A DNA stretch of 64,000 bases, taken from positions 156,385-220,384 of the forward strand of contig SSNU01000186.1 of the NCBI GenBank assembly GCA_012064415.1, given 5' to 3'. The notes under the pieces are model-generated. The model saw only the letters and a program-made list of their open reading frames with translations, was not told the origin of the DNA and made no database searches. How positions within the stretch are numbered: the first letter of the stretch is position 1; each line of letters begins with the position of its first letter. A program made the translations under genes and the position numbers. The stretch is from Gyrodactylus bullatarudis. Taxonomy: Eukaryota; Platyhelminthes; Monogenea; Gyrodactylidea; Gyrodactylidae. Positions 45,697 to 57,883 of the stretch are shown piece by piece.

Positions 45697-46739
45697 TAAT
45701 AATTCAGAATTAGAGAGCAGGGAAAATTTATCCACTCTTTCGACCAGATCATTTTAATTAGTACATAGGAATTTATTCCTTATTTAGAATAAAAGATTTC
45801 TCTTCCCTCATCTTTTGTCTTTATTCTTCTCACGAGAACATGACTGATAAATAATTATATAGCCTTCTTTGCGAAGAAAATATTGAATGAAGAGAGAACA
45901 AATATAATCCGGAATGTCTTATCTCTCAATAAATTCACCAGCTCTCAAGCTTGTCTTGATACGGAAATAGAACGTATCAACTGTCCTTCATATGAAATTT
46001 TATCGAAACTATTTTCTTTGATTATAATGTATTTATAATTATAAATTAAATATACTTTCTTTCAGATATAAATATTTGAAAGTCGAAAAGTAATGAAGAA
46101 AAATTCAGTTGAAATCGAGGGTTGAATAATATTATATCCTAAGCAGTAATTATTGGTCCCAATTCAAAATAAAGTCTTGTAAGATGAGAATAATTAGCTT
46201 TTCGTATCAGATAATAAATTTTAGTTATCTGATTCTGTTCTCATCAGGAGGCTAAGGTTCTTCAGATTCAGAAAGATTCCGAAAATTTCCGAATCGCAAA
46301 AATTTGATTCAACGTAAAAGCAAAAAATAATTATAAAATAAGTTCAGATTAGTTTTATTATATAGAAATCCTACATACTTGTAAGCAAATAACAAGGTTA
46401 CTTTAGAGTTAAATTTTCTAATGTCTAAGGAAGCTATTTCGCTCGTAGGTTAACGTCATTATAACTTTTATCGAACTTGACGATGTTGGTCAAGAGAAGA
46501 TCCTAGGTACCCGAATCAAATCTCTTTAAGACATTCTGTGAACTCTTGAATTTTATTTGAATATTTTTTTCTAAACAAACAAAATATTTCTCAAGATTAT
46601 CGAAGATTAATACAATAATGTATCTTTTCGGATTTTTTAGACGGATCCGAATCTGAACTATCTAAACCTAAAAGAAGTTTACAGAAAAATAATTGATATT
46701 ATTTTTACGATAATATTGTCGAATTTCATCAAGAATATT
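45697..46739. other. Intergenic, no gene seen
   Basis: AT-rich, with no supportable frame or repeat structure. Confidence 0.35.
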
Positions 46740-46857
46740 ACTGTTATCGGTTTCTGAACTCATGAGGAAGGTAGGAGAAGACAGACGTATATAAACGTTA
46801 TATTTCTCATCAGACTCTACCCCGGTTACGATATAAATACTATTACAATGCATAAAT

Positions 46858-47067
46858 TTGTGCCCTTCCATTGGCCCAGTTACAATTACAGAATTGGAAA
46901 AATGTGAAACCAACGAGAAGTCAACAATAGTTGATTATAATCAGATTAAAAGCAAACCTGTAATTAGCAAGGTGAGAAATGGAAAGACACGCCAAACAAC
47001 GAGGAGAAAAAGGGACAGACATAGCGGGCAACTGCAAATTACAACTTTCATCAAAAAGCAAAAGTAA
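46858..47067 (+). pseudogene. C-terminal tail of a PLE protein with PIP-box-like end
   Basis: A 69-codon frame whose first residues come from the left terminal repeat. From about residue 18 it matches the tail in derivative A (EKST.VD, PVIS). It then has a basic stretch (TTRRKRDRH) and ends SGQLQITTFIKKQK. Q58-I65 (Q-x-x-I-x-x-F-I) fits a PIP box with Ile in the last position. The RT and nuclease domains are gone. It shows what the 3' end of a full-length relative encodes. Confidence 0.6.
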
Positions 47068-47188
47068 TTATCAGATTGAAAGAAAAATCAATTTGCAGTG
47101 AAACAACCTCCCACCCTCATTCCTCCCGAGCTATCAATCAACCGATATTGACCAATGGAAGGGCACAAATTTATGCATTGCAATAGTA

Positions 47189-47939
47189 CACCTAATTAAT
47201 ATGAAGATGGGAATTTATGCTTTTTACAAAACTATAAAATTTTTCATCAAGAAATCGAATTTGATCAAGATTTTTTGGAATCTAGATCGTAGGTTCCACT
47301 TTCAGGATCTGAAGAAAAAAAATTTGAAAAAAATCAAATTTTAAGAAAGTTATGGGATATTTCAAATCTAGCGATGGCGCCGGATTTCCATTTTTTTGAA
47401 CTTTGAGTTAATAATTTTTGTTGATTTAAAAGTGAGAGAGTGATCAATAGTTGATTTTTAGGATCATGATTAGTCAAATAAAACAAATATGCTGATTCAG
47501 ATTTTGAGAATCCGCCCCTCTTCTTGTGAAAATCGAATTTTGATTTTTTGAACATTTTCACCACTTGAAAATCGATGAAATTTTGATGATTCAAGATCCT
47601 TGGAAATTGGCGAGTCCATTGAAATTTTCATAGTCATAATCGGTTTCTTTGACTAATCGTGATCCTAAAAATCAACTATTGATCACTCTCTCACTTTTAA
47701 ATCAACAAAAATTATTAACTCAAAGTTCAAAAAAATGGAAATCCGGCGCCATCGCTAGATTTGAAATATCCCATAACTTTCTTAAAATTTGATTTTTTTC
47801 AAATTTTTTTTCTTCAGATCCTGAAAGTGGAACCTACGATCTAGATTCCAAAAAATCTTGATCAAATTCGATTTCTTGATGAAAAATTTTATAGTTTTGT
47901 AAAAAGCATAAATTCCCATCTTCATATTAACTAGCTTTA
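47189..47939. mobile_element. Foldback element inserted in the PLE terminal repeat
   Basis: Two long inverted arms (about 47189-47480 and 47648-47939) are nearly perfect over about 270 bp. The intact left PLE repeat shows the uninterrupted sequence (aatagta directly followed by tttatatcg), so the borders are exact to a few bases. The ends are consistent with a TA duplication, as in Tc1/mariner-type elements. Related, more decayed sequence lies at 41720-42290 and 50100-50340. There is no ORF with coding character. Confidence 0.8.
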
Positions 47940-47953
47940 TTTATATCGTAATC

Positions 47954-48010
47954 GGGGTAGAGTCTGATGAGACTCGGCGAAATATAACGTTTATCACTAT
48001 AATATACATC
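47954..48010 (+). ncRNA. Hammerhead-like motif in PLE derivative C
   Basis: CTGATGA (47964-47970), GACTCGGC (8 nt), GAAA (47979-47982), TATAACGTTTATC with a short stem III, and predicted cleavage after C47995. This copy has the best stem II of its group (outer G-C, inner C-G across a G-A pair) but it is still minimal. An alternative hairpin, GAGTC with GACTC around TGATGA, would compete with the ribozyme fold. Confidence 0.45.
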
Positions 48011-48054
48011 TTTCTTCTCCTACCTTCCTCATGAATTCAGAAACCGATAACAGC

Positions 48055-51000
48055 AATTAATATTATAATGATAAAAAAATATATTACACCCGGTTTCATC
48101 AGACTTTAGCCTGGTTAATTCTGGAGACAAAAAGATGTGAAATGATTCTGATCCCCACTGAAGTGGTCTCAAATGTTCATCAAATATCACCGAGTTTTTG
48201 AGTAATCTGAGTTACAAAATTTGAGAATTCAAGAATGAGATTTTAATGAGGTTAATTTTGAAAAGAAATATAGAATCAGTATGAGCAATTTATAAAACCA
48301 CAGCTATCAACACTAATGTAAATATCTTAACGTTTTGTTTACATTTTAACATGTATTTACTTATCTACAATTTATCATAAATTATTTTTAATAAAACTTT
48401 TGTGTACTATAATTTATCATTTTCTAACAAAAGAATATTCATTCGAGATTTAACTCGTGACATGAAATTGAATCATTTTCCTCGATAATTTCATTCAAAC
48501 ATTATGATACAATAATGATTCTTTAATCTCGAATGAATAAAATCTTTTTTTCTCTGTTTGCCTATGAGTGGATTCATGAATGATTGATCTAATCACCCAA
48601 CCATTCAAGTTCAGTCATCTTATGAAATAATATTATTCATTTAATGATGAAAAAAGTTTCTCAGATATTCTATTCATATTCAGATGAAATTTTTATGGTA
48701 ATGGATATAAAAAGTTTGACATTTTTTTTTGTTAGAAATATAATCTGTATTAAATAGTGTAATTAATATTTACAATGAAAGAAATAAATAAAAATTTACA
48801 TTTCTTATGTATAACTTTTTTTTAAAAGTATTTTCATTATTCAAAAATGAGCTCATAATTTTTTTAGCTAAGCAGAAGCTTGAATAAATCTGAAGAATAA
48901 GCCAATAAAATTACAACCTAGAACTATTAAATTTTTCGAAGAGAGAGTCAGGTCCCTTAAAAGTAAAAAGTTAATCTGACTGACCTAGTAGGTGGATCAA
49001 TATTTTGATGAATAGAAAAAGATTGAATTGATTTCTGATTGTAATCTTATGATCTGAAGTTGCCTAACTAAAAAGGCATATCTCATCTGTAAAATATTTT
49101 TTAAAGAATTCCTATTAGAATTTGAATGGATAAGAAATTAACACAGGGAATCGTTGAAGATTGATTTTTTATGATATTTCGCCTTATGACAGTAGAAAAA
49201 TATTTATTTATCATTAGTTAGGTTATTGAATCTATAGGAAAATTAATATTCACTGATTCAGCTCATTGATATTCATTTGTTCCTGAATGAAAAAATCGAT
49301 AAAACGTCCAACTATTCTTTGTCCCTCCAAAAGTTAAATTATTTTCAGAAATTTTATTAAAATTGTCTACATATTTCGTCTCAAATATCTCAAGATTATT
49401 CAGCATTAATCAGTATGAAAAAAGTTTTTTGACAAGACTTGTCTTTTTACCTAGATATTTTCTACTATGGAATCCCAAAATATGAATAACTAGTTGATAT
49501 GAAAAGTCTTGATTGAAGAAGATAGGAATTCAAATATTTTGATTTATGGAATATCTTTAAAATCAAGATAAATTTGAATAAATTTTTTGAGTTAATAATA
49601 TTTTTTTGATGAGAGACACAAGACATAACTACTCTGATCTGATTGGCTCTACTAAGGGGTCTCCTTATTATAATTACTTAAATCTTTTTCAATCTTGTTC
49701 TCACATGTTTCTTCGAAAAAAGATCTTATTTATTGATTTGAACAATGATATCTAGACGAACTTCTACTATAAGTTATTCTTGAAAATCGAGAGAATATCC
49801 CATGAATTTGACAAATCTATAGAGAGGTAAACTTTGTATATGCTTCTGATAGAAGAGAGGGGTTTATCGATAAACATCTTAACTTTGATGATGGACAATG
49901 TCTAAATTCAATATTTTTGAACCTTCGTAATTCAAATAGTTGGCAAATTTATGGATCAATCAAAACTTGTATTTGTAATAAATTTTTGGTTATATGAAAA
50001 TTGTGAAATTAAAAAAAGGGATAATGACAAAAGGTGTATCAAAAGGTAGATAAAATAACACCTCTTAAATTATCTTTGACAGTTCTTGAATCAATATACG
50101 AAAAAATGGGATTTTGGCGCCAAATGGGAATTTGAAAATTGACCATATTTTTCATAAAAATAATTCATTTCAAATTCTTTTTCTTTAAATGGTAAAAGTG
50201 GGCAGCATGAGTAGGATTCCAGAAAATCTTTAACCGACTCGAATTCTTGATGAAAATATCGAGATTTCTGTAAAAATCATATATTCCCAACTTCATATCA
50301 ATCAACTTTACTATAAGCATCGAGATTTTTAGTTTTCCTATGTATAATGACTCATAATTGATGACAATAGTATACGAATAAATGATTTCAATGATGATCT
50401 AAAGCCAATTAATTTTTTACAATTGATGAACGATTGATTTATAAAAGATATTCATTAGTGAAAATATTTATTCCCATGGTTTGTTTACACTTAGTGGCTT
50501 ATTTTTCGCTTATGCTTCCTAGTGGATGCTTGCTTAGATTTTTTTATTCATTAGAAAATATTTTTTATTCGGGCAATCAAGCATGTATATTTGTATAAGT
50601 TATCCTTTGACTCTAAAAAATTTTCTGAACTTAAATTTTTAAAGTTATTCTCAGTATTTATCTCTGGCATACAACTTTCCGATAAATTTTTAAAGGTTGT
50701 ATAGAACAAATTTAATAGTTCTAAGTTGTAATTTTAGTTCTGAATATTCCTTAAAACTTAAGAAGTTGATTTTCTTGAAAGCAGAGAATTTAAGAGACAG
50801 TTTCCTTTTATTAAGAACTACTAAAACTGTTAGACTGCTTGTGAAAGTTAATTTAATCAACCATTGGTTTCACAAAAAGCTTGAATCAAATCTCCTCAAA
50901 ATTATTTTTGACGAATGAAAATGGACCAATGGAAATGTTTTCCTGAGATTTCATGAAAAATATACTTTTTCCTTTATCTGGTCTGTGTAAAACTGTTATT

Positions 51001-52177
51001 GTCAAAATTAGTTAGGTGAATACTAATGCAGTGTTTTAGATCATTTCACAGAACAAATGTGAGTCTAAAGTTGTTTTTCGTGTTAAAAAAGTAAAAGTTT
51101 TGTAATAAATCATTATCAATAATCATCTCTCCTTTTCCTAATCTTTCGTATAATTTTATGTTTTTTTATTCTTATTTTCGTGATCATCATTAATTTTTGT
51201 AGTTTATATCTAGAAAGAAAATCAATTCAGGATAATATTCAGAGAATTAACTGCTAAACTGGCTCTACTTTAATCCTTCATTTTATACAGTAACCGTTAC
51301 TGAGTAACGTAGAAATTCAAATTTCGCGTTGGAGATTATTCTTAGTTCATTGTTAGAATTTCTTTTGATTCGCGAAATTTTCTTTAGAGATTCTTATAAA
51401 ATCAAAAGAGTGTATAAAATTTAGTATGAATTTTGCATTTTCATAGTTAAAAAGATACGTTTCTTTTCGTGATCTTTGTTTTATAAAAATCTCATCTTCA
51501 TTACTACAGGAAAAAAACTTGAATTCTTCTCTGTAAAAAGTTAGATGGTTCTCAAGTCAAGTTAATTATAAAATATAATTTATGATCAATTTATCCTTTC
51601 AAGAAAAAATAAGAGTGAATAATTCCTCATAAATTCTTTGATACCGCTAACATTGATCCTTTTCTCAAGAACGCGTTATAACACAAAGAATAGTATTCGT
51701 TGAATAATCAAATTTCTTCACGAAAACATCTCCTTTTATTAATTAATTATTTAAGAAAGTTGGATCCAGTAATTATTTTTCTTTTTATTATTATTATTCA
51801 GTGTATTAAGGAAATTCGAACCAAAATATTTTTGAATAAAATCCTCTAATATTAGTAAATCCATGAATAACTTTCTATCGATTAATAAGGCAATAAAAAT
51901 CTCATTCTTGATGTTTTTTCCGCCTTCCATGAGGTTTAGGTTGATAAAGACAATTTCATGCAATAAATTCAAGAGTCCATGACCGGGATGATATAATTCA
52001 AACTCTGCATAATCATTAAAACAAGAGAGAATCTACTAACCCTTGATTTGAATTTACGACTCCTTTTGGCAACTAGAATCTAAAAGTAAGACGATATTGA
52101 AATCCAGAAAAATCTAAAATATATTGATCCTTTTTTATTTTAGATTAATTGATCGAAAACTCCAACAAACAATAATT
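48055..52177. other. Long gene-free region
   Basis: No supportable gene. A repeat related to the foldback family lies at about 50100-50340 ('tttggcgcca', 'attccagaaaatctttaacc', 'ttcccaacttcatatcaat'). A splice acceptor (ttttattttag, ending 52143) precedes the GPCR start codon, so an upstream non-coding exon of that gene may lie here. Confidence 0.4.
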
Positions 52178-55102
52178 ATGATAAAAACATCCAAATTTTT
52201 GATTAAAATCCTTTTTTTGGATGTAACTATCCTCATTCTTGTCAATGGAAACGAACTAGTCATTGATAATATCATGGAAAAATCTAGTCAAAATAATTAT
52301 GAATTTCTGAAAAAAACTGCACCAAATCTCTACAAGTTCAAATTTATTTCATTCCATATATTATTTGTATTGGGGATTTGTTTCAATTTCCTATCATTTT
52401 TCGTATGGTACAAAATGAAGAGAACATCATCTTCCATCTACATCATGTTTCTTTCAATAAATGATCTACTTGTAATGGCAGTTACGACAACAAGTCCATA
52501 TTATGAAGTTTACAAGTTCTGCAAATATATCACTCTACTCGCAGGATACTTCCAGTACACGAGTAATTTTTACATGCTTGGGTTTACCTTTGAAAGATGG
52601 CTGATTATAAGTCGGCCATTTATCGGAGAACGCATCTCTACAATAAGAAAGGCTTTATTCACATGCATTAGTATTGCAGTAATCCTTTTCCTATTGAACT
52701 TGGTAAATCTCATAACAGCAGATAATAAGGAAAATTGTTCTTCTGGAACAGCAATTACATCTGCAATATTTGAGGCAATTTGTTCATTTATAGTTCCATT
52801 AATGGCTCTCATCCTTAATTGTCTTGTCATTAGAATTATGGTTAAAGTGAGGAAGAATAATCAACTCTTGATGGGAACATGTGGAAACTCGAATAGTGAA
52901 AATAAAAATATCTCATCCCGCATTGAATATGCTGGTAGTGGAAATAATTTCAGATCATCAACTATGACACTATTGAGTACGAGTTTTTTTATCATTGTTA
53001 TGTCTCTTATGGCTGGAATATGGTACGTTCTTCAATATTTCTTCGAACAAAAAAAAACAGACGTGAGTGAAAACAATAATTCATATTCATTTACATTTTG
53101 TTTTTTATAACAAGTTTATCGAGTATGAATGTTTGAAGTAAAGTTTTGATTAGAATTGAGTAGACCACCTCATAATAAGCCTTCCCGCCGTTTTATTTTC
53201 GGGTTAATTCCAAAAACCACCCCAAAGGAAATTTTTTTCCAATATTCACCCCAATGAATATTTCAACTCTTTACCTCGAATCAATTATTCTCATTTCAAA
53301 ATTCCCCTCTTATTGAATCGTGTAACTTGAATGATTCAAATTCTTTATGCAACCTACATAAGTTTCAGAAAGATTGAAAGTGAACTTTCTCCTCATATAG
53401 AACCTTTGAGTCGGAACTTGAAGGTTAAAAATATGGAAGACCATGCAAAAGCCGTAAAATATCAAGCGCTGAAAAAAAGGGTAGACAAATAATTAAATTA
53501 TTTCTTATTATTTAAAAAAATATGATTCATAAGTTTCAGAAAGAATGAAAGTGAACTTTCTCCTTATATAGAACCTTTGATGGAAAAAATCTTACTCGAA
53601 TCTAGGTTCTTACAAATTTTTGCTATCCTTAAAGAAGATTTATTTCTTGTTTCTCAAGATCGAAATAGTGAAATAAGAAGAGTTGTTAGCTTCACCAAAC
53701 TCCAATGTCCTTGTAGTTTGCAAAAATTAATGAATATCCCAATTAACATCTGTATGCCGTGGCTTAAAAGTTAAAAGTTGTTTTTAAAAAGTATGCCTCA
53801 TATGAATACAAATTATCTTCTTGAAAGCAGCTTAATCGGAGATTATCATGCTCCGTGACGTGGAAAATCTGATAGAGTCGGAACTTGAAGTATAAAATAT
53901 GGAAGACCATGCAAAAGCCGTAAAATATCAAGCGCTGAAAATAAGGTAGAGAAATAATTAAATTAAATTATTTCTTATTATTAAAAAAATTTGGCGTGAT
54001 TTTTGGAAATATTTGGGGGGAATATTAGAAAAAAATTTCCTTTGGGGTGATTTTTGGAATTAACCCTTTATTTTCAAATCGTAATAGGGCTTCGTATCCT
54101 TACAAATTCAGAATCAAATAAAAAATTAAAATGCAACTTTAAGTAGATTTATTCAGAGTCAAATTTAACTTGGCAAATATCGCGACCGAAATTAATTTCA
54201 AATCGAATTTTTTGATCAAGTCAGCTATATTAACTAGATACTATAAATAAAGCTACAAAAAGGGTTCTAGAATTGGCTCAAACTTTTTGGATAAAATAAT
54301 TTTTCATCACTGCTAAATCTCTTAGAGTAATCAACGAATGAAATCTAATTTCTTAACCACTTGGAAAAGTTTTTTTAGAGTAGAGTAATAATCTCAAAAA
54401 TAAAACTTCAAGAGTCTAATATAAAATTTGATTATCAACTAAATTATTTAAGTAATACTTGAGACTATTTCTAGCTTATCTTAATCAACTAACTTAAATT
54501 TCATCCAAAATAAAATTATGCAGTGTGGACAGGAAAATTGTCATAATTTTAAATGCCAAAGGCAAATTTATTTCAAAAAATATAGATTCAAAACTTATTT
54601 GATAAAAGTTGCTTTGTTTCAGGGTATTCTGGAGACTGATAGCTTGGCTAATTATAACTATAGAAGAACAAAAATGGTATGCATTTTTTCAATTCTAAGT
54701 TACGATGAATACAACTGAGCCCTTCTAAGATCTCTTTTTGAGTATTTTGAGCATCAGAATTTTAATCAATAAGTCAGCAGAGAATAAACTCTGGATAAAA
54801 TAATTATTGAGGGTCTTTTCAAGTGCTTATCTAGTTAAAACTAATCACAAGTCAGCTGAAAAACCAAAATTTCCTCATGATAAATATCAATCAGTGAGTT
54901 TTAAATAATTATAATCTTTGTAATTTAATTTCAGTGGGTGATTTCTTATACAATTTCGAATTTAATTGCTATCCAGCGCTACTACATGTGCTTCGTCATC
55001 TATCTCAAGACAGCTCAAAGTTTCCGGAAGAAATTTACCGAATTATTTTGGAACAGGATTTCAAATAGGACCACAAATACAGCAGTTAGCTCATTCGCAT
55101 GA
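52178..55102 (+). CDS. Rhodopsin-like (class A) G protein-coupled receptor
   Basis: Exons 52178-53062, 54623-54676 and 54935-55102 (368 aa, phase 0 junctions). A possible signal peptide (KFLIKILFLDVTILILVNG) precedes seven helices: TM1 FISFHILFVLGICFNFLSFF; TM2 with SINDLLVMAV; TM3 ending in GFTFERWLIISRPF, where ERW replaces DRY; then TM4 and TM5, a long third intracellular loop, TM6 FFIIVMSLMAGIWYVLQYFF, and TM7 from exon 3 followed by helix 8 (AQSFRKKF). TM7 lacks a standard NPxxY (it has YYMCFVIYLK). The length and FxxxERW..I.RP pattern suggest a peptide-type receptor. The ligand is unknown. Intron 1 carries a MULE-like element. The small middle exon is the least certain part. Confidence 0.8.
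53201..54066. mobile_element. MULE-like element with 9-bp target duplication
   Basis: An 866-bp insert in GPCR intron 1 whose terminal inverted repeats of about 55 bp start GGGTTAATTCCAAAAA. It is flanked by TTTATTTTC at 53192-53200 and 54067-54075. Nine-base duplications with GG-starting repeats are typical of Mutator-like transposons. Inside, a segment is duplicated in direct orientation (53358-53520 and 53531-53990), and the second copy holds about 295 extra bases. There is no transposase. Confidence 0.75.
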
Positions 55103-56224
55103 GTCAAATTAATTTTCAATTTGAACATGAAAGATGGCAATTCGTTCTTATCATAGATGGATGAATCTCCTCGAATCGAAATAAATTTGCATTGTGTAAA
55201 GAAATTTAACAGCTTATACCGCAGAAAATTCATTTATTAACCAAGGAACCTTCATCATTAAATAAAATGTAAAATTCACTATGGAAATCCAATCAAGGTT
55301 ATCATTGGTTATCAGCAGAGACTAAAGCATAATAAAGTATTGTTCTTGAACTACCATTTTTTTATCATAAGAAATTTTATAGCTGGATACAAATTCGATT
55401 CTTGATTTAAATTTTTTGTTTAAAGAATATGATCAATTAGAAAGCTTTACATATCTAAAAAAACTAATTAGTATCTTTGTGTTAATATTATGAATCATTA
55501 TTAATGAAAGTATCATTATGATACAGTTTCTCTTGAGAATGACAGAAAAACAAACTTCGAAAAAGTCGAGAATTTCAACCATTCGCCATTCAGTAGCTAT
55601 AAAATCCAGAATCTGGATCTTTTACAATTTGATTATCGCAATTTTATGTCATTAATATTTCAATAGAATAAGCCTACTCATAAGTGATATCCAAAGTTTT
55701 TGGACCAAAAGGCATAACCTCAAAATTAAAAATTCTGTAGTAATCATTTTGATTTCAGACTTCTTACATAATGTTTTACCAGAATGAAAAACTTAACTTC
55801 TATTTTATCACAATTTATAATGATTAATAAAATATATATATTACAAATTGATGAAGATATATTGTAGGTGTATCTTTAATATTTTCATGTTTTTAAAAAT
55901 TTTTTAAAAAATTGATCTAGAATCTAGCTCTGATAGATAGGGACTCCCCTAAGGGGAGTGGAAAAGCAACTTCCTTGTCTGAGATTGTTTCTTGTTGGAG
56001 TGAAGGCCAAGAGAGGAGTGGAGAATCCTTTTCATCTTCTTACATATTGTCTGAGAAATTGGAGTCCTACAACATAGTTAAAGTGTGGAAGAATAACACT
56101 TTTGAAGAGGGTAAGTCTTATGTTGGAACTTCCAAGTTGGAAGACATGACAAACTTTTTGAGGAAATAACATTCACAATTCAGGGATTTTGATATTGTTA
56201 GAGCATGATCTTTAATGCTAAACT
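55103..56224. other. Intergenic, no gene seen
   Basis: AT-rich. A short frame at 55975-56169 (+) is Ser/Glu-rich with no recognisable domain. I would not call it a gene. Confidence 0.35.
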
Positions 56225-56468
56225 TTAACCCTTTCGGTGCCGAGATTACTTCACAATTTTTATAAAAACCAAAATTTAGCTATGAAGATAGATCCAAGTT
56301 ATTTGGCCAAAATTATTACTAATTAGTAATAATTTATAATGCAAGTTCACATTGTGGGCTTCAATTTAAACTTTAATTGATCCAGAAACCTATCAAACTG
56401 GTAGAGTTATGAAGGTTCAAAAAAATTGGAAAATGGACATATATGTCCATCGGCACCGAAAGGGTTAA
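56225..56468. mobile_element. Second TTAA-flanked MITE family
   Basis: TTAA at 56225-56228 and 56465-56468 brackets a 236-bp element with perfect 14-bp inverted ends CCCTTTCGGTGCCG / CGGCACCGAAAGGG. The interior is unlike the MITE at 15899-16190, so it is a distinct family. The target site and CCC ends again fit the piggyBac superfamily. Confidence 0.85.
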
Positions 56469-56973
56469 GTTTTAGTTAGCCCGAGGTCATTTATGGAGTA
56501 GATTATCGTGGATTCAATTTGAATTCTATTTGAGAGGATCATTTGTTTTGAAATAGATTTAGAATAAAGCTTTATAATTATTTCGAAAATTATTATTGTT
56601 TCAGAGTTGACAAATGTAAAAACCTATGTATTACACCTGATTACAAGGATAGCACACAAAACGACCAATTACCATAAGATGAGAAAATAGACCAATCAAA
56701 AGCCAGTATTGCCTCATGTAGCTCATAAATCATCGCAGTTATTCAGATTTAGCGAATAAGGTTAATTTATCGGATTTTTTTATTTATTTATTTATAAAAG
56801 GATGATAATCAATTCCGAATTTTAGCAAAGTATTTTTGAATTCATTGTCAACGTCCTTACATCTATTGGATTTTAGATCAATTTCCCTAGAATTCTTCTC
56901 ATAAGTACTCTTTGGGCGAGAATTATGAAAGTTTATTTTAGATTGTCTCCTTTAAAATGATCAAAAATTGAGA
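56469..56973. other. Intergenic, no gene seen
   Basis: Downstream region of the FAM161-like gene. No supportable feature. Confidence 0.35.
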
Positions 56974-57673
56974 TTACTCTTTTGACAATACTCTTAACCT
57001 GTATGAATTGTTTATGTTGAATGGCAAAGCTTCGTCATTTCCCACATTTCGAGATTTAAATATTTTTATCTCGTTGGAATTTTTGTTAGGGGTTTCGATT
57101 TTCTTAGGAAAACGTTTATCCAATTCAAATCTAAATGGTTTTTGCTCTAGATGATATTTTGAATTTTTGAATTGGGAATCATTTTCTATCATTTTTTCCT
57201 CGAGTTTCTCAAAAATATCTGAAGACAATTCTCTTCTAAATCTCCTCTCATGCATTTTCATTTGAGGAGGATAAAAAGACTTTTTCAAATTTTCTAGTGC
57301 CTTCTCTTCTGCAAGAAGTCTTCTTTCTCGAGAAGATTGCAAAAGTTTTTCATAACGATTCTCATATACATGATCAGGAATATATCCTAGCTTATTACGC
57401 ATAGGTTTTTTGTTATTAATCAACTCGTTTTTATACTGATAAAGAAAATTAGATGATTTTGATCTAATATTAGAATCAACTAACAACATACCTGTTAATC
57501 GTATGAAATTGAAAAGGATTTTGTAAACTTGAAAGTTCATTTTTCCTTTTTTCTCTTCTTTGCAAAGAAATATTTTCATTTTGCCATTTTATAAAGCTAT
57601 AGAGGGGCAGGTATGAGTGTGCCGGAACTGGATTCACAAAACTTTTTTTTTCTTCCACAGATAAAATATCCAT
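56974..57673 (-). CDS. FAM161/UPF0564-like protein
   Basis: Exons 57492-57673 and 56974-57463 on the minus strand (223 aa), joined across a 28-nt intron. The N-terminal part reads VNPVPAHSYLPLY, then RREKRKNEL and NPFQF, matching the FAM161 pattern in which a proline-rich PVP..Y.PLY segment precedes an RR-rich helix and a PFxF block. A second KPFRFE block follows near residue 165. The protein is highly charged and probably helical. FAM161 proteins bind microtubules at cilia and centrioles. The family call is from memory of the pattern and should be read as likely rather than certain. It starts 210 bp from the divergent gene at 57884. Confidence 0.55.
57464..57491 (-). other. 28-nt intron of the FAM161-like gene
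   Basis: gtatgt...attag, 28 nt. Reading through it would break the frame; removing it joins HTINR to SKSSNF in phase 2. Confidence 0.7.
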
Positions 57674-57883
57674 TTTTAGATAATATGGCTTTATATATAG
57701 CTTTAAATATTATGAGATTGTCAGTTTTTAATCAATTTTCTGAATAGTTTATTTTTCATAAAATCGCAAACTTCTCTTACAAACACACGAATTAGAAATT
57801 TTTAAATTAAATTCTTCTTGTTATTAATTTAGAGGCAGTTCAAAATAGTTTCGAAATGAAAATGTCTACTGCTAATAACTATT
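57674..57883. promoter_or_regulatory. Shared promoter between FAM161-like gene and the 57884 gene
   Basis: 210 bp separate the divergent start codons. The sequence is AT-rich, and tatatata-like runs near 57690-57700 could serve as TATA elements. No motif is certain. Confidence 0.4.

Larger units (their letters stand above)
46740..48054 (+). mobile_element. PLE derivative C with inverted terminal repeats and a nested insertion
   Basis: The left repeat (46740-46880) and right repeat (47146-47188 continued at 47940-48054) are inverted copies: 'gcccttccattgg', 'tacgatataaa', 'gactctacccc', 'ctcatgaggaaggtaggag' and 'ctgttatcgg' recur on the other strand. Between them is the tail of a PLE ORF (46858-47067). 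A 751-bp foldback element splits the right repeat. The left repeat lacks the 8-nt stem-II segment of the hammerhead-like motif, and the right one keeps it. Confidence 0.75.

Noticed and set aside
46668..46913. Minus-strand 81-codon frame as a gene
   Set aside because: It is antisense through the PLE terminal repeat and the start of the ORF tail; no domain.
53204..54063. TTAA-flanked piggyBac-type insertion
   Set aside because: TTAA is part of the inverted repeat (GGGTTAATTCC). The true duplication is the 9-bp TTTATTTTC outside it.
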